DNA of 64,000 nt from Rhizobium sophorae. GTDB lineage: Bacteria; Pseudomonadota; Alphaproteobacteria; Rhizobiales; Rhizobiaceae. Under the pieces are notes generated by a model. It was not told the DNA's origin and searched no databases. It was given only the letters and a program-made list of their open reading frames with translations. Within the stretch, counting starts at the first letter, position 1; each line of letters begins with the position of its first letter. The translations under genes were made by a program, and so were the position numbers. This document shows, one piece after another, positions 50,192 to 58,679 of the stretch. The stretch is from NCBI RefSeq assembly GCF_013087515.1, contig NZ_JABFCN010000009.1:62001-126000 (forward strand). The letters are read 5' to 3'.

Positions 50192-50659
50192 ATTTTCCTC
50201 CGTTTCATTCCGCCGAACCATCTGCCCGGCAGCCGAAAATCGAGGAACGCGCGTACCTTCGATCGACCGGACGCCTGCAACTATAGGACGTCCATGGCAA
50301 GGCAACGTAAAGAGATGACAAATGTTTCACAGCATGGCGCGGCAAGTCGGTTTGGCGGCGTGCAATGATGTTTCACGGTTATTGAATTCCGAATTGCCTG
50401 ACCGACTGTGCCAAAAGCGGGCATGTCTGATGACAGTCGGAAGGCTGCTGAAGTATTCCCTCCGATTGCGCAGCAATCTTGAACCGGCGGCGAGCAATCC
50501 TATGGCAGCTGTTCCTTATGATGGACCACAGCTGTCCCGGGCATTGGCTTTTCCACCAACGATTGAACATGCTAAAAATAACTCCCTTTCCGCCTGGATA
50601 TATCAAGCGGGAAGTCCATGTTTCAGCATGTTCTCACCTGAGGGAACTGGAGGTTTAAA
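50192..50659. other. Intergenic region between the repeat protein and DUF3597
   Basis: These 468 bp separate two divergent genes and should carry both promoters. GGAGG at the right end is the ribosome binding site for the DUF3597 gene. Open frames crossing the region have no likeness to known families. Nothing else was recognised. Confidence 0.45.
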
Positions 50660-51109
50660 ATGGGTATTTTCGACAAGATCAAAAATGCAATCTTCGGAGA
50701 GGCGAAAGCAGCCGAACCCGTTGCTGCCGGCGTGCCGAAGACAGAGCCGGCGCAAGCGCCTGCCTCACCGTCGGCAGCCCCCAGTCCGGCGCCTGCGGCC
50801 CCTGCCCCGCAGAGCAAGCCGGTCCCCACGGCCACCGCGCCAGGCACAGCCACAGTCGATATCGTCCCGATCCTCGATGCGGCTGTAAAGAAGAGCGGTC
50901 AGAAACTCGATTGGCGCCGCTCTATTGTAGACCTGATGAAAGCCGTCGGGATGGATGCGAGCCTGACCGAGCGCAAGGAACTTGCCGCTGAACTCGGCTA
51001 TACCGGCGACACCAACGATTCCGCAAAAATGAACATGTGGCTGCACAAGGCGCTGATGAAGCGGCTTTCGGAAAATGGCGGCACGGTCCCGGCCGATCTC
51101 CTGGATTAA
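50660..51109 (+). CDS. DUF3597 family protein
   Basis: 149 aa from ATG 50660, with GGAGG 7 bp upstream. An N-terminal amphipathic piece (MGIFDKIKNAIFGEAKA) is followed by a Pro/Ala-rich linker (about 20-68) and a conserved helical C-terminal domain (LDWRRSIVDLMKAVGMDASL, ERKELAAELGYTGD). The linker resembles LysM or BON-domain proteins of the envelope, but there is no signal peptide. The function is unknown. A 9-bp hairpin (51121-51150) follows the gene. Confidence 0.8.
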   Translation: MGIFDKIKNAIFGEAKAAEPVAAGVPKTEPAQAPASPSAAPSPAPAAPAPQSKPVPTATAPGTATVDIVPILDAAVKKSGQKLDWRRSIVDLMKAVGMDASLTERKELAAELGYTGDTNDSAKMNMWLHKALMKRLSENGGTVPADLLD

Positions 51110-51267
51110 TCAACGGCGGATGGCTGCCGCCATTTCTACGACGGCAGCCACCCGGCAAGGTCTCGCGCCGATGCGGAGGGAACAAGGAGTCCGCTTGCCC
51201 GCAGGCGTTGGAACCAATAACGTCGCGCTCGATTACTTCAAAAATCGATCATGGAGAATTAAATCCG

Positions 51268-51579
51268 ATGAGATTGATGGCAGTCGTTGGTCTTGCACTG
51301 AGCTTGGGCTGTATCTCGGCCGCAGAATCCCCTTCAAACTATCAATCCTATAGCGGCATTCGGGTCGATACCGACCCGGTCCTCCTGGCTCGATACGACA
51401 AGGCGCTTCAACGCTGCGTGCCGGAGGCGAGCTCCTGGCGGCGCGGCTCGCCGGATCCGCAAAGCCTGCATTACAACGCGGCGCTCAGAAATTGCCTCTA
51501 TAGACGCAGCTTCGTCGACAGAGGCGTCTACGCCTATCCTATCCCGAAGGTCTACTTCGATCACTTCCTGGATCGCTGA
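51268..51579 (+). CDS. Small exported protein of unknown function
   Basis: 103 aa from ATG 51268, with GGAG 13 bp upstream. The N-terminus (MRLMAVVGLALSLGCISAAES) is a signal peptide; the LSLGC at residue 15 could be a weak lipobox. The mature part has two Cys (LQRCVPEAS, LRNCLYRRS) and ends with an aromatic tail (YAYPIPKVYFDHFL). No family was recognised. Confidence 0.55.
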   Translation: MRLMAVVGLALSLGCISAAESPSNYQSYSGIRVDTDPVLLARYDKALQRCVPEASSWRRGSPDPQSLHYNAALRNCLYRRSFVDRGVYAYPIPKVYFDHFLDR

Positions 51580-51610
51580 AAAGAGCCGAGCCCTTCAGAG
51601 GCCTATCAAA

Positions 51611-51635
51611 CAGAAACCCCGCCATTTTGGCGGGG
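51611..51635 (-). terminator. Probable terminator after the Gly-rich small gene
   Basis: A 7-bp stem CCCCGCC/GGCGGGG (51617-51623 with 51629-51635) is followed on the minus strand by TTTCTGTTT. It lies about 70 bp after the minus-strand stop codon, with a short repeat between. Confidence 0.6.
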
Positions 51636-51669
51636 CTGTCCTCAATCGCGATGCTGCGACCTCTGCATA

Positions 51670-51703
51670 GTTCCTTAAATCGGAAAGACGCGCGGCGTTA
51701 TAG
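51670..51703. repeat. Intergenic palindromic repeat, type C, internally deleted copy
   Basis: TTCCTTAAATCGG is joined directly to AAAGACGCGCGGCG. In the full copy at 34395-34489 these two pieces are separated by about 60 bp. It abuts the stop codon of the minus-strand gene at 51704. Confidence 0.7.
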
Positions 51704-51883
51704 TCAGCGTTTGCCGCCAGCTGGCGGGCGGCCCTTGCCCGCCGGGCGATTGCCGCTTCCGGACGAGGTCTTGGCATCGTTGCCCTGACCGAAGTTGGTG
51801 CCGCCGAGATGGCCACCGCCGCTGGTATTGGCAACCTGGCGCTGCGCTTTGCGCAACAGTGCCTCTGCATTGGTCTTGCTCAT
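51704..51883 (-). CDS. Small Gly-rich basic protein of unknown function
   Basis: 59 aa from ATG 51883, with GAGGAG 7 bp upstream. A short helical start (SKTNAEALLRKAQRQVANT) is followed by a Gly/Ser/Lys-rich tail (GGGHLGGTNFGQGNDAKTSS). The ribosome binding site and the strong codon bias support a real gene. No family was recognised. Confidence 0.55.
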   Translation of the reverse strand: MSKTNAEALLRKAQRQVANTSGGGHLGGTNFGQGNDAKTSSGSGNRPAGKGRPPAGGKR

Positions 51884-52318
51884 GAAATTCTCCTCGATGG
51901 CTGGAAAACCCAGCCGGAATGCCGCCCCTGACATCCGCGGTCAAGGACCGAAGGCATATCAGGCAGCGACGATGGGTGTTGGCGGGAGGCTTGTGTCGAT
52001 CAAAGAATTGCCTGCGTTCATGACGATCCCCCCTCAACCGGCATGACAATCACCCTCCGGCTGCTACCGGACGGCGCAGAAATCGATTTTGAAAGGAAAG
52101 ATCAGCTGGGACGCCAGGGCGCAAACCAAGCTCGACAAGCAATTTCGATAGAAGAATCAATAAGACGGCAATGTGTTTAAAACAAGTTCCCGGCTTCTGG
52201 TTGGAAAGGCATTGCCGACTGCTTTTGCCGATTTCATAGAGGATGATCATGACGCAGCTCGGGTTGGAACACTTCTTGCAGAGTTACTAATATGTTTATG
52301 ATGCAAGGACCAAATGTC
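51884..52318. other. Intergenic region with no recognised gene
   Basis: About 435 bp. Short open frames here lack ribosome binding sites or family likeness. AT content rises towards 52150-52320, which suggests a promoter for the DUF982 gene. No known element was seen. Confidence 0.4.
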
Positions 52319-52582
52319 ATGAATCGGTACACATCGCATCAGTTTCCCGCACTGAGGATCCTCATGAGCGGCCAAGATAAATACAGCGTCGTCAGAACCC
52401 TCGGCGACGCAGCCACCATGCTCATTTCCGAATGGCCCGGCGATGATGGCGAGGAGTATGTTGTCGCGGTGAGGACATGCCTCGACGCCATCCGCGGAAC
52501 CACGCCCCCAAACGCCGCGCGGGAAGCGCTGATCAGAGCGGCGGATGAAGCCGGCATCCGCTACCTCTCGGTCGTTCACTGA
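52319..52582 (+). CDS. DUF982 family protein
   Basis: 87 aa from ATG 52319, with AAGGA 9 bp upstream; ATG 52292 is an alternative. The family pattern is clear: MLISEWPGDDGEEYVVAVRTC and then ARGAL-like AAREALIRAADEAGIRYL. DUF982 proteins are short, of unknown function, and numerous in Rhizobium genomes. Confidence 0.8.
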   Translation: MNRYTSHQFPALRILMSGQDKYSVVRTLGDAATMLISEWPGDDGEEYVVAVRTCLDAIRGTTPPNAAREALIRAADEAGIRYLSVVH

Positions 52583-52665
52583 GATCGCTCGAGCAGATTC
52601 CGGAGAAGAATTTGAGGAAGCGCTCGAGCAGTGCAGATCCGCCGCGATTTTCGCTTCTGCCCAGC

Positions 52666-53478
52666 TCATAGCCTGTCCTGGCGCTTCTCCCGTGACATCA
52701 GTTGGCTAACCACTGCAGCAGAGAGCGCGTCGTCGGCATATCCAAACGTACCCGCTGTTTTGACCTCCGTAGCGGCGCGCATCAACGCACCCAGCGCGGC
52801 CCGCGCGAAAGAGCCGCCGACACTCACGCGGCGCACTCCGACGCTCGACAGTTCGGCAACAGAGTATTTTCGCGCTTTCAAACCCATGACCACGTTGACC
52901 GGCTTGTCCACGGCTGCGCAAACGGTTCTGATTGCCTCGATATCAGGCAAGCCGGGGGCGTAAAGCACATCTGCCCCAGCGGCCGAAAACGCTTGCAGCC
53001 GTTCGATGGTATCGTCCAGATCGGGTCTCTCCCAAAGATAGTTCTCCGCCCGCGCCGTTAGAAGGAAAGGCAGATCGCGTGCCGCCTCCGCTGCAGCATG
53101 GATGCGTTCGACGGCCTGCGATAGTTCGTAGATCGGGGCAGCAGGATTGCCTGTCGCGTCTTCGATCGATCCGCCGACAAGTCCGATTTCGCAGGCCAAG
53201 CGGATGGTTTCCGCACAGGTTTCTGGCGACGCACCGAAGCCATCTTCAAGATCAGCAGAGACAGGAAGATCAGCAGCGCCAACGATCTCGGCGGCGTTCT
53301 CAAGAACCTCATCGCGTCCAAGGCTCGCGAATGAATCCAACTTGCCTTTGGAAAAGGCGTAACCCGCGCTGGTGGTCGCGAGCGCTTCGAAGCCAAGGCT
53401 CGCGAGAAGGCGAGCCGAACCGGCGTCCCACGGGTTCGGGATGACAAAGGCACTGTCCCCCTGGTGAAGTGCCTTCAT
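52666..53478 (-). CDS. Isocitrate lyase/phosphoenolpyruvate mutase family protein
   Basis: 270 aa from ATG 53478. The TIM-barrel core is present (NPWDAGSARLLASLGF, TTSAGYAF, VSADLEDGFG, IEDATG). The catalytic KKCGH loop of true isocitrate lyases is absent, so it is more likely an oxaloacetate decarboxylase or carboxyphosphoenolpyruvate-mutase-like enzyme. The first residues of the usual family N-terminus appear in another frame just upstream (53475-53504). Confidence 0.8.
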   Translation of the reverse strand: MKALHQGDSAFVIPNPWDAGSARLLASLGFEALATTSAGYAFSKGKLDSFASLGRDEVLENAAEIVGAADLPVSADLEDGFGASPETCAETIRLACEIGLVGGSIEDATGNPAAPIYELSQAVERIHAAAEAARDLPFLLTARAENYLWERPDLDDTIERLQAFSAAGADVLYAPGLPDIEAIRTVCAAVDKPVNVVMGLKARKYSVAELSSVGVRRVSVGGSFARAALGALMRAATEVKTAGTFGYADDALSAAVVSQLMSREKRQDRL

Positions 53479-53504
53479 CGCTCGAACTTGGCCTTTTGAT
53501 CCAT
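53475..53504 (-). other. Nine-codon frame overlapping the start of the isocitrate-lyase-family gene
   Basis: ATG 53504 has AGGGGAG 6-7 bp upstream, far better than the site before ATG 53478. It encodes MDQKAKFER and stops at a TGA that overlaps the main ATG (ATGA). Adding one base would fuse it in frame to the enzyme. It is either a leader peptide with translational coupling or the sign of a 1-nt deletion. Confidence 0.6.
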
Positions 53505-53713
53505 AAACGCCTCCCCTCGCCGGTGACTGAAGGTGAGACTAGCGCTGCGAGAACGAAATGTGAACACGCTCCCCGAACTTGCTTTGGAGAGAATAGCGAC
53601 GATGGCTCTTGGGGCGCCTTTCCGTCAGTCTCAAGCTCCTGGACCAAACATGAGTCCGCAACAGAGGCCGAAACCAGCTATTACCCATGTCTCGGTATGG
53701 ACAATTGAAATGA

Positions 53714-53790
<77 letters not shown>

Positions 53791-53845
53791 GTCCGGCGGC
53801 CGCGTCTCACGAGCGCGACCGGATGGCATATCTGGACCAGAAATC

Positions 53846-54151
53846 TCAATGCGTCCAGGGTTGCGTGCGGGTATAGCGAAAATTGTCCGGATAGGCGACG
53901 ACCTGGCGGACCGGATCCTTCGGCGCGATGACGCGGTATTCGATGCCGTTGCGCTGGGCGTAGGCCTCGGCGAGTTCCTGCGTTTCGAAGGTGAGCTTCA
54001 CCTGCTGGCGCATATCGCCCGAGGAGGTGTAGCCCATGATCGGATCGATCTTGCGCGGCGACTCCTGATCAAATTCAAGCACCCAGAGATGGGTCTTGGC
54101 CTTGCCGGACTGCATGGCGGTCTTGGCTGGACGATAGATCTTGGCAGACAT
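53846..54151 (-). CDS. NDUFS4-like complex I accessory subunit
   Basis: 101 aa. The ETC_C1_NDUFA4/NDUFS4 family core is visible: SAKIYRPAKTAMQSGKAKTHLWVLEF, then FETQELAEAYAQRNGIEYRV and the aromatic C-terminal tail NFRYTRTQPWTH. It is a supernumerary subunit of NADH:ubiquinone oxidoreductase kept in alphaproteobacteria and mitochondria. It stands alone, between tRNA-Arg and an intergenic region. Confidence 0.9.
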   Translation of the reverse strand: MSAKIYRPAKTAMQSGKAKTHLWVLEFDQESPRKIDPIMGYTSSGDMRQQVKLTFETQELAEAYAQRNGIEYRVIAPKDPVRQVVAYPDNFRYTRTQPWTH

Positions 54152-54490
54152 GACTGCAGCGTCTCCGACTATGCGGGCAACGCCCGCCTTTCCTGGTCTC
54201 TATCCCGTTACCGGCCCGCTCTCGGGCCTTGGCTTCATCGCTGACGATAATGCCAAGAGATGAATTTTGCTTAGCCGCGAATCCCCGCTTTTTCAAGAAA
54301 AAAGGCGGTGTGCGACACGGCTGCCGACTCCGTTCGCATGACGGCCGACACCGCCTCCTTTCAAACCAGGTGATTGTCGGCCGGATTTCGCAATATTTCC
54401 GCTTGTCTCACCTTGTGATCACAACCTGATTGCCGCAGCCAGCCCTCGGCACTACTTTACGGGCCAGTCGCTTTCAGTGGATTTGCACTC
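54152..54490. other. Intergenic region upstream of the NDUFS4-like gene
   Basis: 339 bp. It holds the promoter region of the minus-strand NDUFS4-like gene and an inverted repeat GGCGGTGT (54304-54311) with ACACCGCC (54349-54356), with an A tract on the left. No other element was recognised. Confidence 0.45.
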
Positions 54491-54604
54491 ATGATCAAAC
54501 GTTCGGCGGAGTTCAATGCCATTGTGATTGGGGCCAGCATCACGGCGTTCTTCTACGTTGTCATCAGCTACGCCCAATATATCGGCCTGATCGCCCAAGG
54601 CTGA
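54491..54604 (+). CDS. Possible 37-aa single-span membrane protein
   Basis: [14 protein letters not shown] is followed by a hydrophobic, helix-like stretch ([20 protein letters not shown]) and ends in AQG. The charge pattern (basic start) suits an inner-membrane microprotein. The ribosome binding site is weak. There is no recognised family; the call rests on the reading frame alone. Confidence 0.3.
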   Translation: MIKRSAEFNAIVIGASITAFFYVVISYAQYIGLIAQG

Positions 54605-54791
54605 GGCAGCCTTGTCCTGACGTACAATTGCGCCAGGCAGACCGAACTCGTGCCCCTGGCAAGCAGGCTGGTGGCCTATCAAGATTTTTCTGTCTTGCAT
54701 CCACAGGTCCGGCGAGGAATCTTCGGCCAGAGCTGGATTTATGGGTTGCGACGGCGAAGTGAACCGTGTATCTCCCCTGCCATTCACGGCA

Positions 54792-54868
<77 letters not shown>

Positions 54869-54931
54869 TTCAAATATCCCGATATTGTTGAATTCCTTGA
54901 CAGGCGCACCTCTGCTCGTGGTCGCGCGCCG

Positions 54932-55420
54932 TCACTTCGCCTTCTTCGTTGTCGTGGCGCTGACGATCCTGTCGCCGGGCTTGATTCCCAGTTTGGCGAC
55001 GATGCCGGCGTTGAGTTCGACGACGTATTTCACCGCGACCGTCGAATCGATGATGTCGCGCGAATAGGGCGTCGCGTTTTCCTTGATGTGACGGATCGTG
55101 CCGGTGTCGTCGGCAAAAAGCATGTCGAGCGGCAGGATGGTGTTTTCCATCCACATGGTGACGCGCCGCGGCTGGTCGAAATCGAAGATCATGCCGGCAT
55201 CATCGGCCATCGTCTTGCGAAACATCAGGCCGTGGGCGCGCTGATCCGGGGTCGCGGCGATCTCGACGGTGAAATGCAGCACCTTGCCGGCAGCGGTCTG
55301 GATGAGCAGCGGCTCCTTGTCGAACCGCATCCCCTCGTCAGCGAACGCCGGCAGCGCGACCATGAAAAAAAGCGCCAGGATGGCGCTTCTGATGGCATCA
55401 AATAGGATTAAGCCGCGCAT
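54932..55420 (-). CDS. DUF192 family exported protein
   Basis: 162 aa. A signal peptide (about 1-27, LPAFADE) is followed by the DUF192 core: VEIAATPDQRAHGLMFR, MIFDFDQPRRVTMWMENTILPLDMLF and VVELNAGIVAKLGIKPGD. The family is widespread and of unknown function. It follows the cold-shock gene by 2 bp and is probably co-transcribed with it. Confidence 0.9.
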   Translation of the reverse strand: MRGLILFDAIRSAILALFFMVALPAFADEGMRFDKEPLLIQTAAGKVLHFTVEIAATPDQRAHGLMFRKTMADDAGMIFDFDQPRRVTMWMENTILPLDMLFADDTGTIRHIKENATPYSRDIIDSTVAVKYVVELNAGIVAKLGIKPGDRIVSATTTKKAK

Positions 55421-55422
55421 GT

Positions 55423-56001
55423 TCAGTGAGACCGGCTTGCCGGGCTCGGAACGTCGGGATGGATTTCAGCGGCCATCAGGCCCTTTTCTCCGTCGCCGAA
55501 GCGGACGAGAACCACCTGGCCGGGGCGGAGCTCAGTCAGGCCGAAGCGGCGCAATGTCTCCATATGCACGAAGATATCTTCGGTGCCCTCGCCGCGTGTC
55601 AGGAAGCCGAAGCCCTTGGTGCGGTTGAACCACTTGACCAGCGCACGCTCGAGCCCGCTCGTCGCGGTGACCTGCACATGGGTGCGCACCGGCGGCAGCT
55701 GCGAGGGATGAACCGCGGTCGACTGGTCCATCGAGAGGATCTTGAAAGCCTGATAGCCGCGCTCACGGCGCTGGATGAGGGCGACGATGCGCGTTCCCTC
55801 GAGGATCGTCTGGTAACCGTCGCGGCGCAGGCAGGTCACGTGCAGAAGAACATCCTGCAAGCCGTTGTCAGGCACGATGAAGCCGAAACCCTTGGCGACG
55901 TCAAACCACTTGACGACGCCGGTGATTTCAACAAGATCGACCGGCTCTCCCGATAGCTCGTCGAGGTCGGAGTATTCGTTCGATGAAATCCTATCAGCCA
56001 T
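55423..56001 (-). CDS. Protein with two cold-shock domains
   Basis: 192 aa. The first CSD (about 26-90) carries [20 protein letters not shown]. The second (about 115-178) carries [20 protein letters not shown]. Both keep the KGFGF RNP1 segment. Their RNP2 segments are VLLHV and IFVHM. Such double proteins are known in alphaproteobacteria and bind single-stranded nucleic acid. It forms an operon with the DUF192 gene. Confidence 0.92.
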   Translation of the reverse strand: MADRISSNEYSDLDELSGEPVDLVEITGVVKWFDVAKGFGFIVPDNGLQDVLLHVTCLRRDGYQTILEGTRIVALIQRRERGYQAFKILSMDQSTAVHPSQLPPVRTHVQVTATSGLERALVKWFNRTKGFGFLTRGEGTEDIFVHMETLRRFGLTELRPGQVVLVRFGDGEKGLMAAEIHPDVPSPASRSH

Positions 56002-56196
56002 TGTCGCCAGCCCCTCGAATACGCGTCACACTGTTACGGTTAACTGATTCTTGAAATCAAGATTAACATCTTGGTAACGGATAAGCGCAAGTCCTAGTTT
56101 TCGGTTATTCCCAGCTGCACATTTTATAAAGATGACTTGCCCGAAGCTGACCTCGGTTCGCCGAAAAAAGCCAGCCCCAATAAAGGAGTAAATAGA

Positions 56197-56637
56197 ATGC
56201 GTTATCTTCATACAATGGTTCGCGTCAAAGACCTGGACGCCTCGCTTGCCTTTTACACCACGCTGTTCGGGCTGGAGGAGATTCGTCGCCACGAAAACGA
56301 GAAGGGCCGCTTTACCCTGGTTTTCCTGGCCGCCCGCGACGATCTCGACCGTGCGCGCAGCGAAAAGGCTCCCTGCCTCGAGCTTACCTACAACTGGGAC
56401 ACGGAAGATTATAGCGGAGGACGCAATTTCGGCCACCTCGCTTATGAGGTCGACGATATTTACGCCACCTGCCAGAATCTGATGGACAACGGCATCACCA
56501 TAAACCGACCGCCGCGTGACGGGAATATGGCCTTCGTGCGCTCGCCCGACGGCATCTCGATCGAAATCCTGCAGAAGGGCAGCCCGCTTCCGGCCACTGA
56601 GCCCTGGGCCTCGATGGGCAATACCGGCGCCTGGTAA
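56197..56637 (+). CDS. gloA: Lactoylglutathione lyase (glyoxalase I)
   Basis: 146 aa from ATG 56197, with AAAGGAG upstream. It converts the hemithioacetal of methylglyoxal and glutathione to lactoylglutathione. The metal ligands His5 (RYLHTMV), a Glu near 56, His near 74 (FGHLAYEV) and Glu near 125 (SIEILQK) are visible. The length and motifs fit the Ni-type bacterial enzyme. Confidence 0.94.
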   Translation: MRYLHTMVRVKDLDASLAFYTTLFGLEEIRRHENEKGRFTLVFLAARDDLDRARSEKAPCLELTYNWDTEDYSGGRNFGHLAYEVDDIYATCQNLMDNGITINRPPRDGNMAFVRSPDGISIEILQKGSPLPATEPWASMGNTGAW

Positions 56638-56803
56638 GGGTTTTCGCCGCAAGGCTTTTGCGAGGCTTGCGGCTTTTTCGATTTCGGGTCCGGCCAGCGC
56701 CTCGGCGCTTGCCGCGATCCCACGCCGCAGGCAATCTCCTGGCGACTCGAAGCGGAAGAGAAGCGTTTTTCGCTTATTTTCCGCATCAACTGGAGACTGT
56801 CGC

Positions 56804-57880
56804 TTGTGTAACATGCAGATGCGGATGCCCGTGACGGGCGCTTTGCTGATCGCCACCTCGGTGCTGGCACTGTCCGGCTGCGCGTCGGACAAGAAGGCGC
56901 TCGATGCGGCGGCGACGAATCCAGTGGTTCCGGCGGTGCAAGCCGCAGCACCGCAGCTGGCCACGGCAGCCCCTGCAAGCCCTGCCCCGCGTGCGGTCTA
57001 TACCGATCCCCGGCTCGTCAACGTCTCCGGCGTCCAGGGCGCGCCTCAGGTCGTGGCACAGGATCCGAATGTAGCCGTCCCGCCCGCTGGCTCGGCAACG
57101 GCGGCGCCTGCCAATATCGGCGGGCTCGTCCTGCAGTCGACCCGGATCAACGCGCAGGCGATGAGCATCTTTTCCGATCATCAGCCGGCGCCGCAGAACA
57201 ACAGCACGTCGACCGTCATTCAACCGCAGGCCTATGTGCCGGTGGAAGGTGCAGCACCGGCGCGAAGCAGCGTCTACAGCCAGCCGCCCGTGCCCCAACA
57301 GCCGGCAGAACCAGTGCTGCCGCAGCAATCCTCGCAGAATAACAGCACGCAGCTTGCGCCCGTGCAGACGGCGTCGTTGGCGACGGGCAGCATTCCGACC
57401 TCGACGATGAACGCGCTCTACAGCGCGCCAAAGCAGAACCTGCTCGGCAGCCTCTCGGGCCTGCTGCACAAGGCGGCCCTGCCCGGCATGACGCGTATCG
57501 CGCCGAACGGGCTACATCTCCAGAACGACAAGGTCGAGGTCGGCTGCTTCAAGCCCGACCTGCTGAAGGTGATCAAGATGGTCGAAAGCCATTTCGGCCG
57601 GCCGGTCATCGTCACCTCCGGCTATCGCGACGAAGAACACAACCGCCTCGTCGGCGGCGCTGACGAATCGATGCACAAGAGCTGCGAGGCCGCCGACATC
57701 CAGATCGACGGCGTGACGAAATGGGATATCGCCGCCTATATCCGCTCATTGCCGGACCGCGGCGGCGTCGGCACCTACTGCCACACGGATTCGGTTCACC
57801 TCGATACTGGCAAAACCCGCGACTGGAACTGGGGTTGCGGCGGCAAGCGCGCACCGATAACGACGGCAAGAGCGATCTGA
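56804..57880 (+). CDS. Lipoprotein with C-terminal M15-like (DUF882/YcbK) peptidase domain
   Basis: About 358 aa. TTG 56804 with GGAG 7 bp upstream is the best-supported start; in-frame ATGs follow at 56813, 56819 and 56825. A lipobox (LALSGCAS) is followed by about 200 residues rich in Ala, Pro, Gln and Ser, then a compact domain (about 230-345) with SGYRDEEHNRLVGG, SMHKSCEAADIQIDG and DSVHLDTG. These match the zinc site of M15A-like peptidases. It is probably a periplasmic or outer-membrane murein-modifying enzyme. Confidence 0.82.
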   Translation: MCNMQMRMPVTGALLIATSVLALSGCASDKKALDAAATNPVVPAVQAAAPQLATAAPASPAPRAVYTDPRLVNVSGVQGAPQVVAQDPNVAVPPAGSATAAPANIGGLVLQSTRINAQAMSIFSDHQPAPQNNSTSTVIQPQAYVPVEGAAPARSSVYSQPPVPQQPAEPVLPQQSSQNNSTQLAPVQTASLATGSIPTSTMNALYSAPKQNLLGSLSGLLHKAALPGMTRIAPNGLHLQNDKVEVGCFKPDLLKVIKMVESHFGRPVIVTSGYRDEEHNRLVGGADESMHKSCEAADIQIDGVTKWDIAAYIRSLPDRGGVGTYCHTDSVHLDTGKTRDWNWGCGGKRAPITTARAI

Positions 57881-58049
57881 CGGCCGCGCGATTTCCACAT
57901 TACGTTACGGCAGCGCCGCCTCGTTTCATTAAAGAAACAAGTGGCAGCCTATTGATTCAGCTTCATTAATCGGCGTCTCGAATGCAGTCGGATTTCCTGT
58001 CATTTTTTTGAAAGAAAACCGCAATTGCCGCTTGCGGGATTTAAAACGC

Positions 58050-58163
58050 CTGACTATAAGGGCGCCACCACGAAGGAAGCGCCCTTCGTCTATCGGTTAG
58101 GACACCAGATTTTCATTCTGGGAAGAGGGGTTCGACTCCCCTAGGGCGTACCACTTTCTCTCC
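58050..58163 (+). repeat. 114-bp direct duplication carrying tRNA-Glu, copy 1
   Basis: Identical over 114 bp to 58527-58640. It includes the 29 bp upstream, the whole tRNA-Glu(TTC) and 10 bp downstream. The flanks diverge outside these limits. Confidence 0.9.
58079..58153 (+). tRNA. tRNA-Glu (anticodon TTC), copy 1
   Basis: 75 nt with CCA. The acceptor stem pairs GCGCCCT with AGGGCGT (G-U at the first pair). The anticodon stem CCAGA/TCTGG encloses TTTTCAT, and the T-loop is GGGGTTCGACTCCCC. Confidence 0.93.
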
Positions 58164-58227
58164 ATATAGAAGCCAACACTTCCGCTTGCAGAAGCAGGCG
58201 CGCGCTCCTATTTTAACGATGCTGCCT

Positions 58228-58302
58228 GCGCCCTTCGTCTATCGGTTAGGACGACAGATTCTCATTCTGTAAAGAGGGGTTCGACTCCCCTAGGGCGTAC
58301 CA
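58228..58302 (+). tRNA. tRNA-Glu (anticodon CTC)
   Basis: 75 nt with CCA. It differs from its neighbours in the anticodon arm (ACAGA/TCTGT, loop TTCTCAT) and shares the acceptor and T arms with them. It is a second Glu isoacceptor, probably an old duplicate. Confidence 0.93.
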
Positions 58303-58526
58303 CTCCTGGTGATAGGCCATTGTCTTCCGTTTCGATCGACGTTGGCCGGGCCCTATGTGTGCCCTCAAGGAGAACCCTTCGGAGTCGCGCGACGTTGCCC
58401 ATCCTAGCTGCCGGCTTGATTTTTCTCCGCTCCGCCGTAGCCTGCGCCTCGATTTTCCACAGGAGCAAAAAAATCGGCGAAAACGATGATTTTTTCGTGT
58501 CTTGGCGCTTGCGGCCTTCGAAGGTG

Positions 58527-58640
58527 CTGACTATAAGGGCGCCACCACGAAGGAAGCGCCCTTCGTCTATCGGTTAGGACACCAGATTTTCATTCTGGGA
58601 AGAGGGGTTCGACTCCCCTAGGGCGTACCACTTTCTCTCC
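58527..58640 (+). repeat. 114-bp direct duplication carrying tRNA-Glu, copy 2
   Basis: Identical over 114 bp to 58050-58163, at a distance of 477 bp. The gap between copies contains the CTC isoacceptor and 224 bp of non-coding sequence before the repeat. Confidence 0.9.
58556..58630 (+). tRNA. tRNA-Glu (anticodon TTC), copy 2
   Basis: 75 nt, base-for-base identical to the tRNA at 58079-58153, with the same flanks. It ends 49 bp before the recJ stop codon on the other strand. Confidence 0.93.
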
Positions 58641-58679
58641 CTTGACACTTCCCATCGTCAGCGCTCTTACGCGACTGCT

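Noticed and set aside
52043..52180. A 45-codon frame in the gap before DUF982
   Set aside because: No ribosome binding site and no recognisable family; kept as non-coding.
58050..58640. CRISPR-like direct repeats
   Set aside because: The repeated unit is a tRNA-Glu gene with its flanks, present in two exact copies at a distance of 477 bp; no spacers or cas genes.
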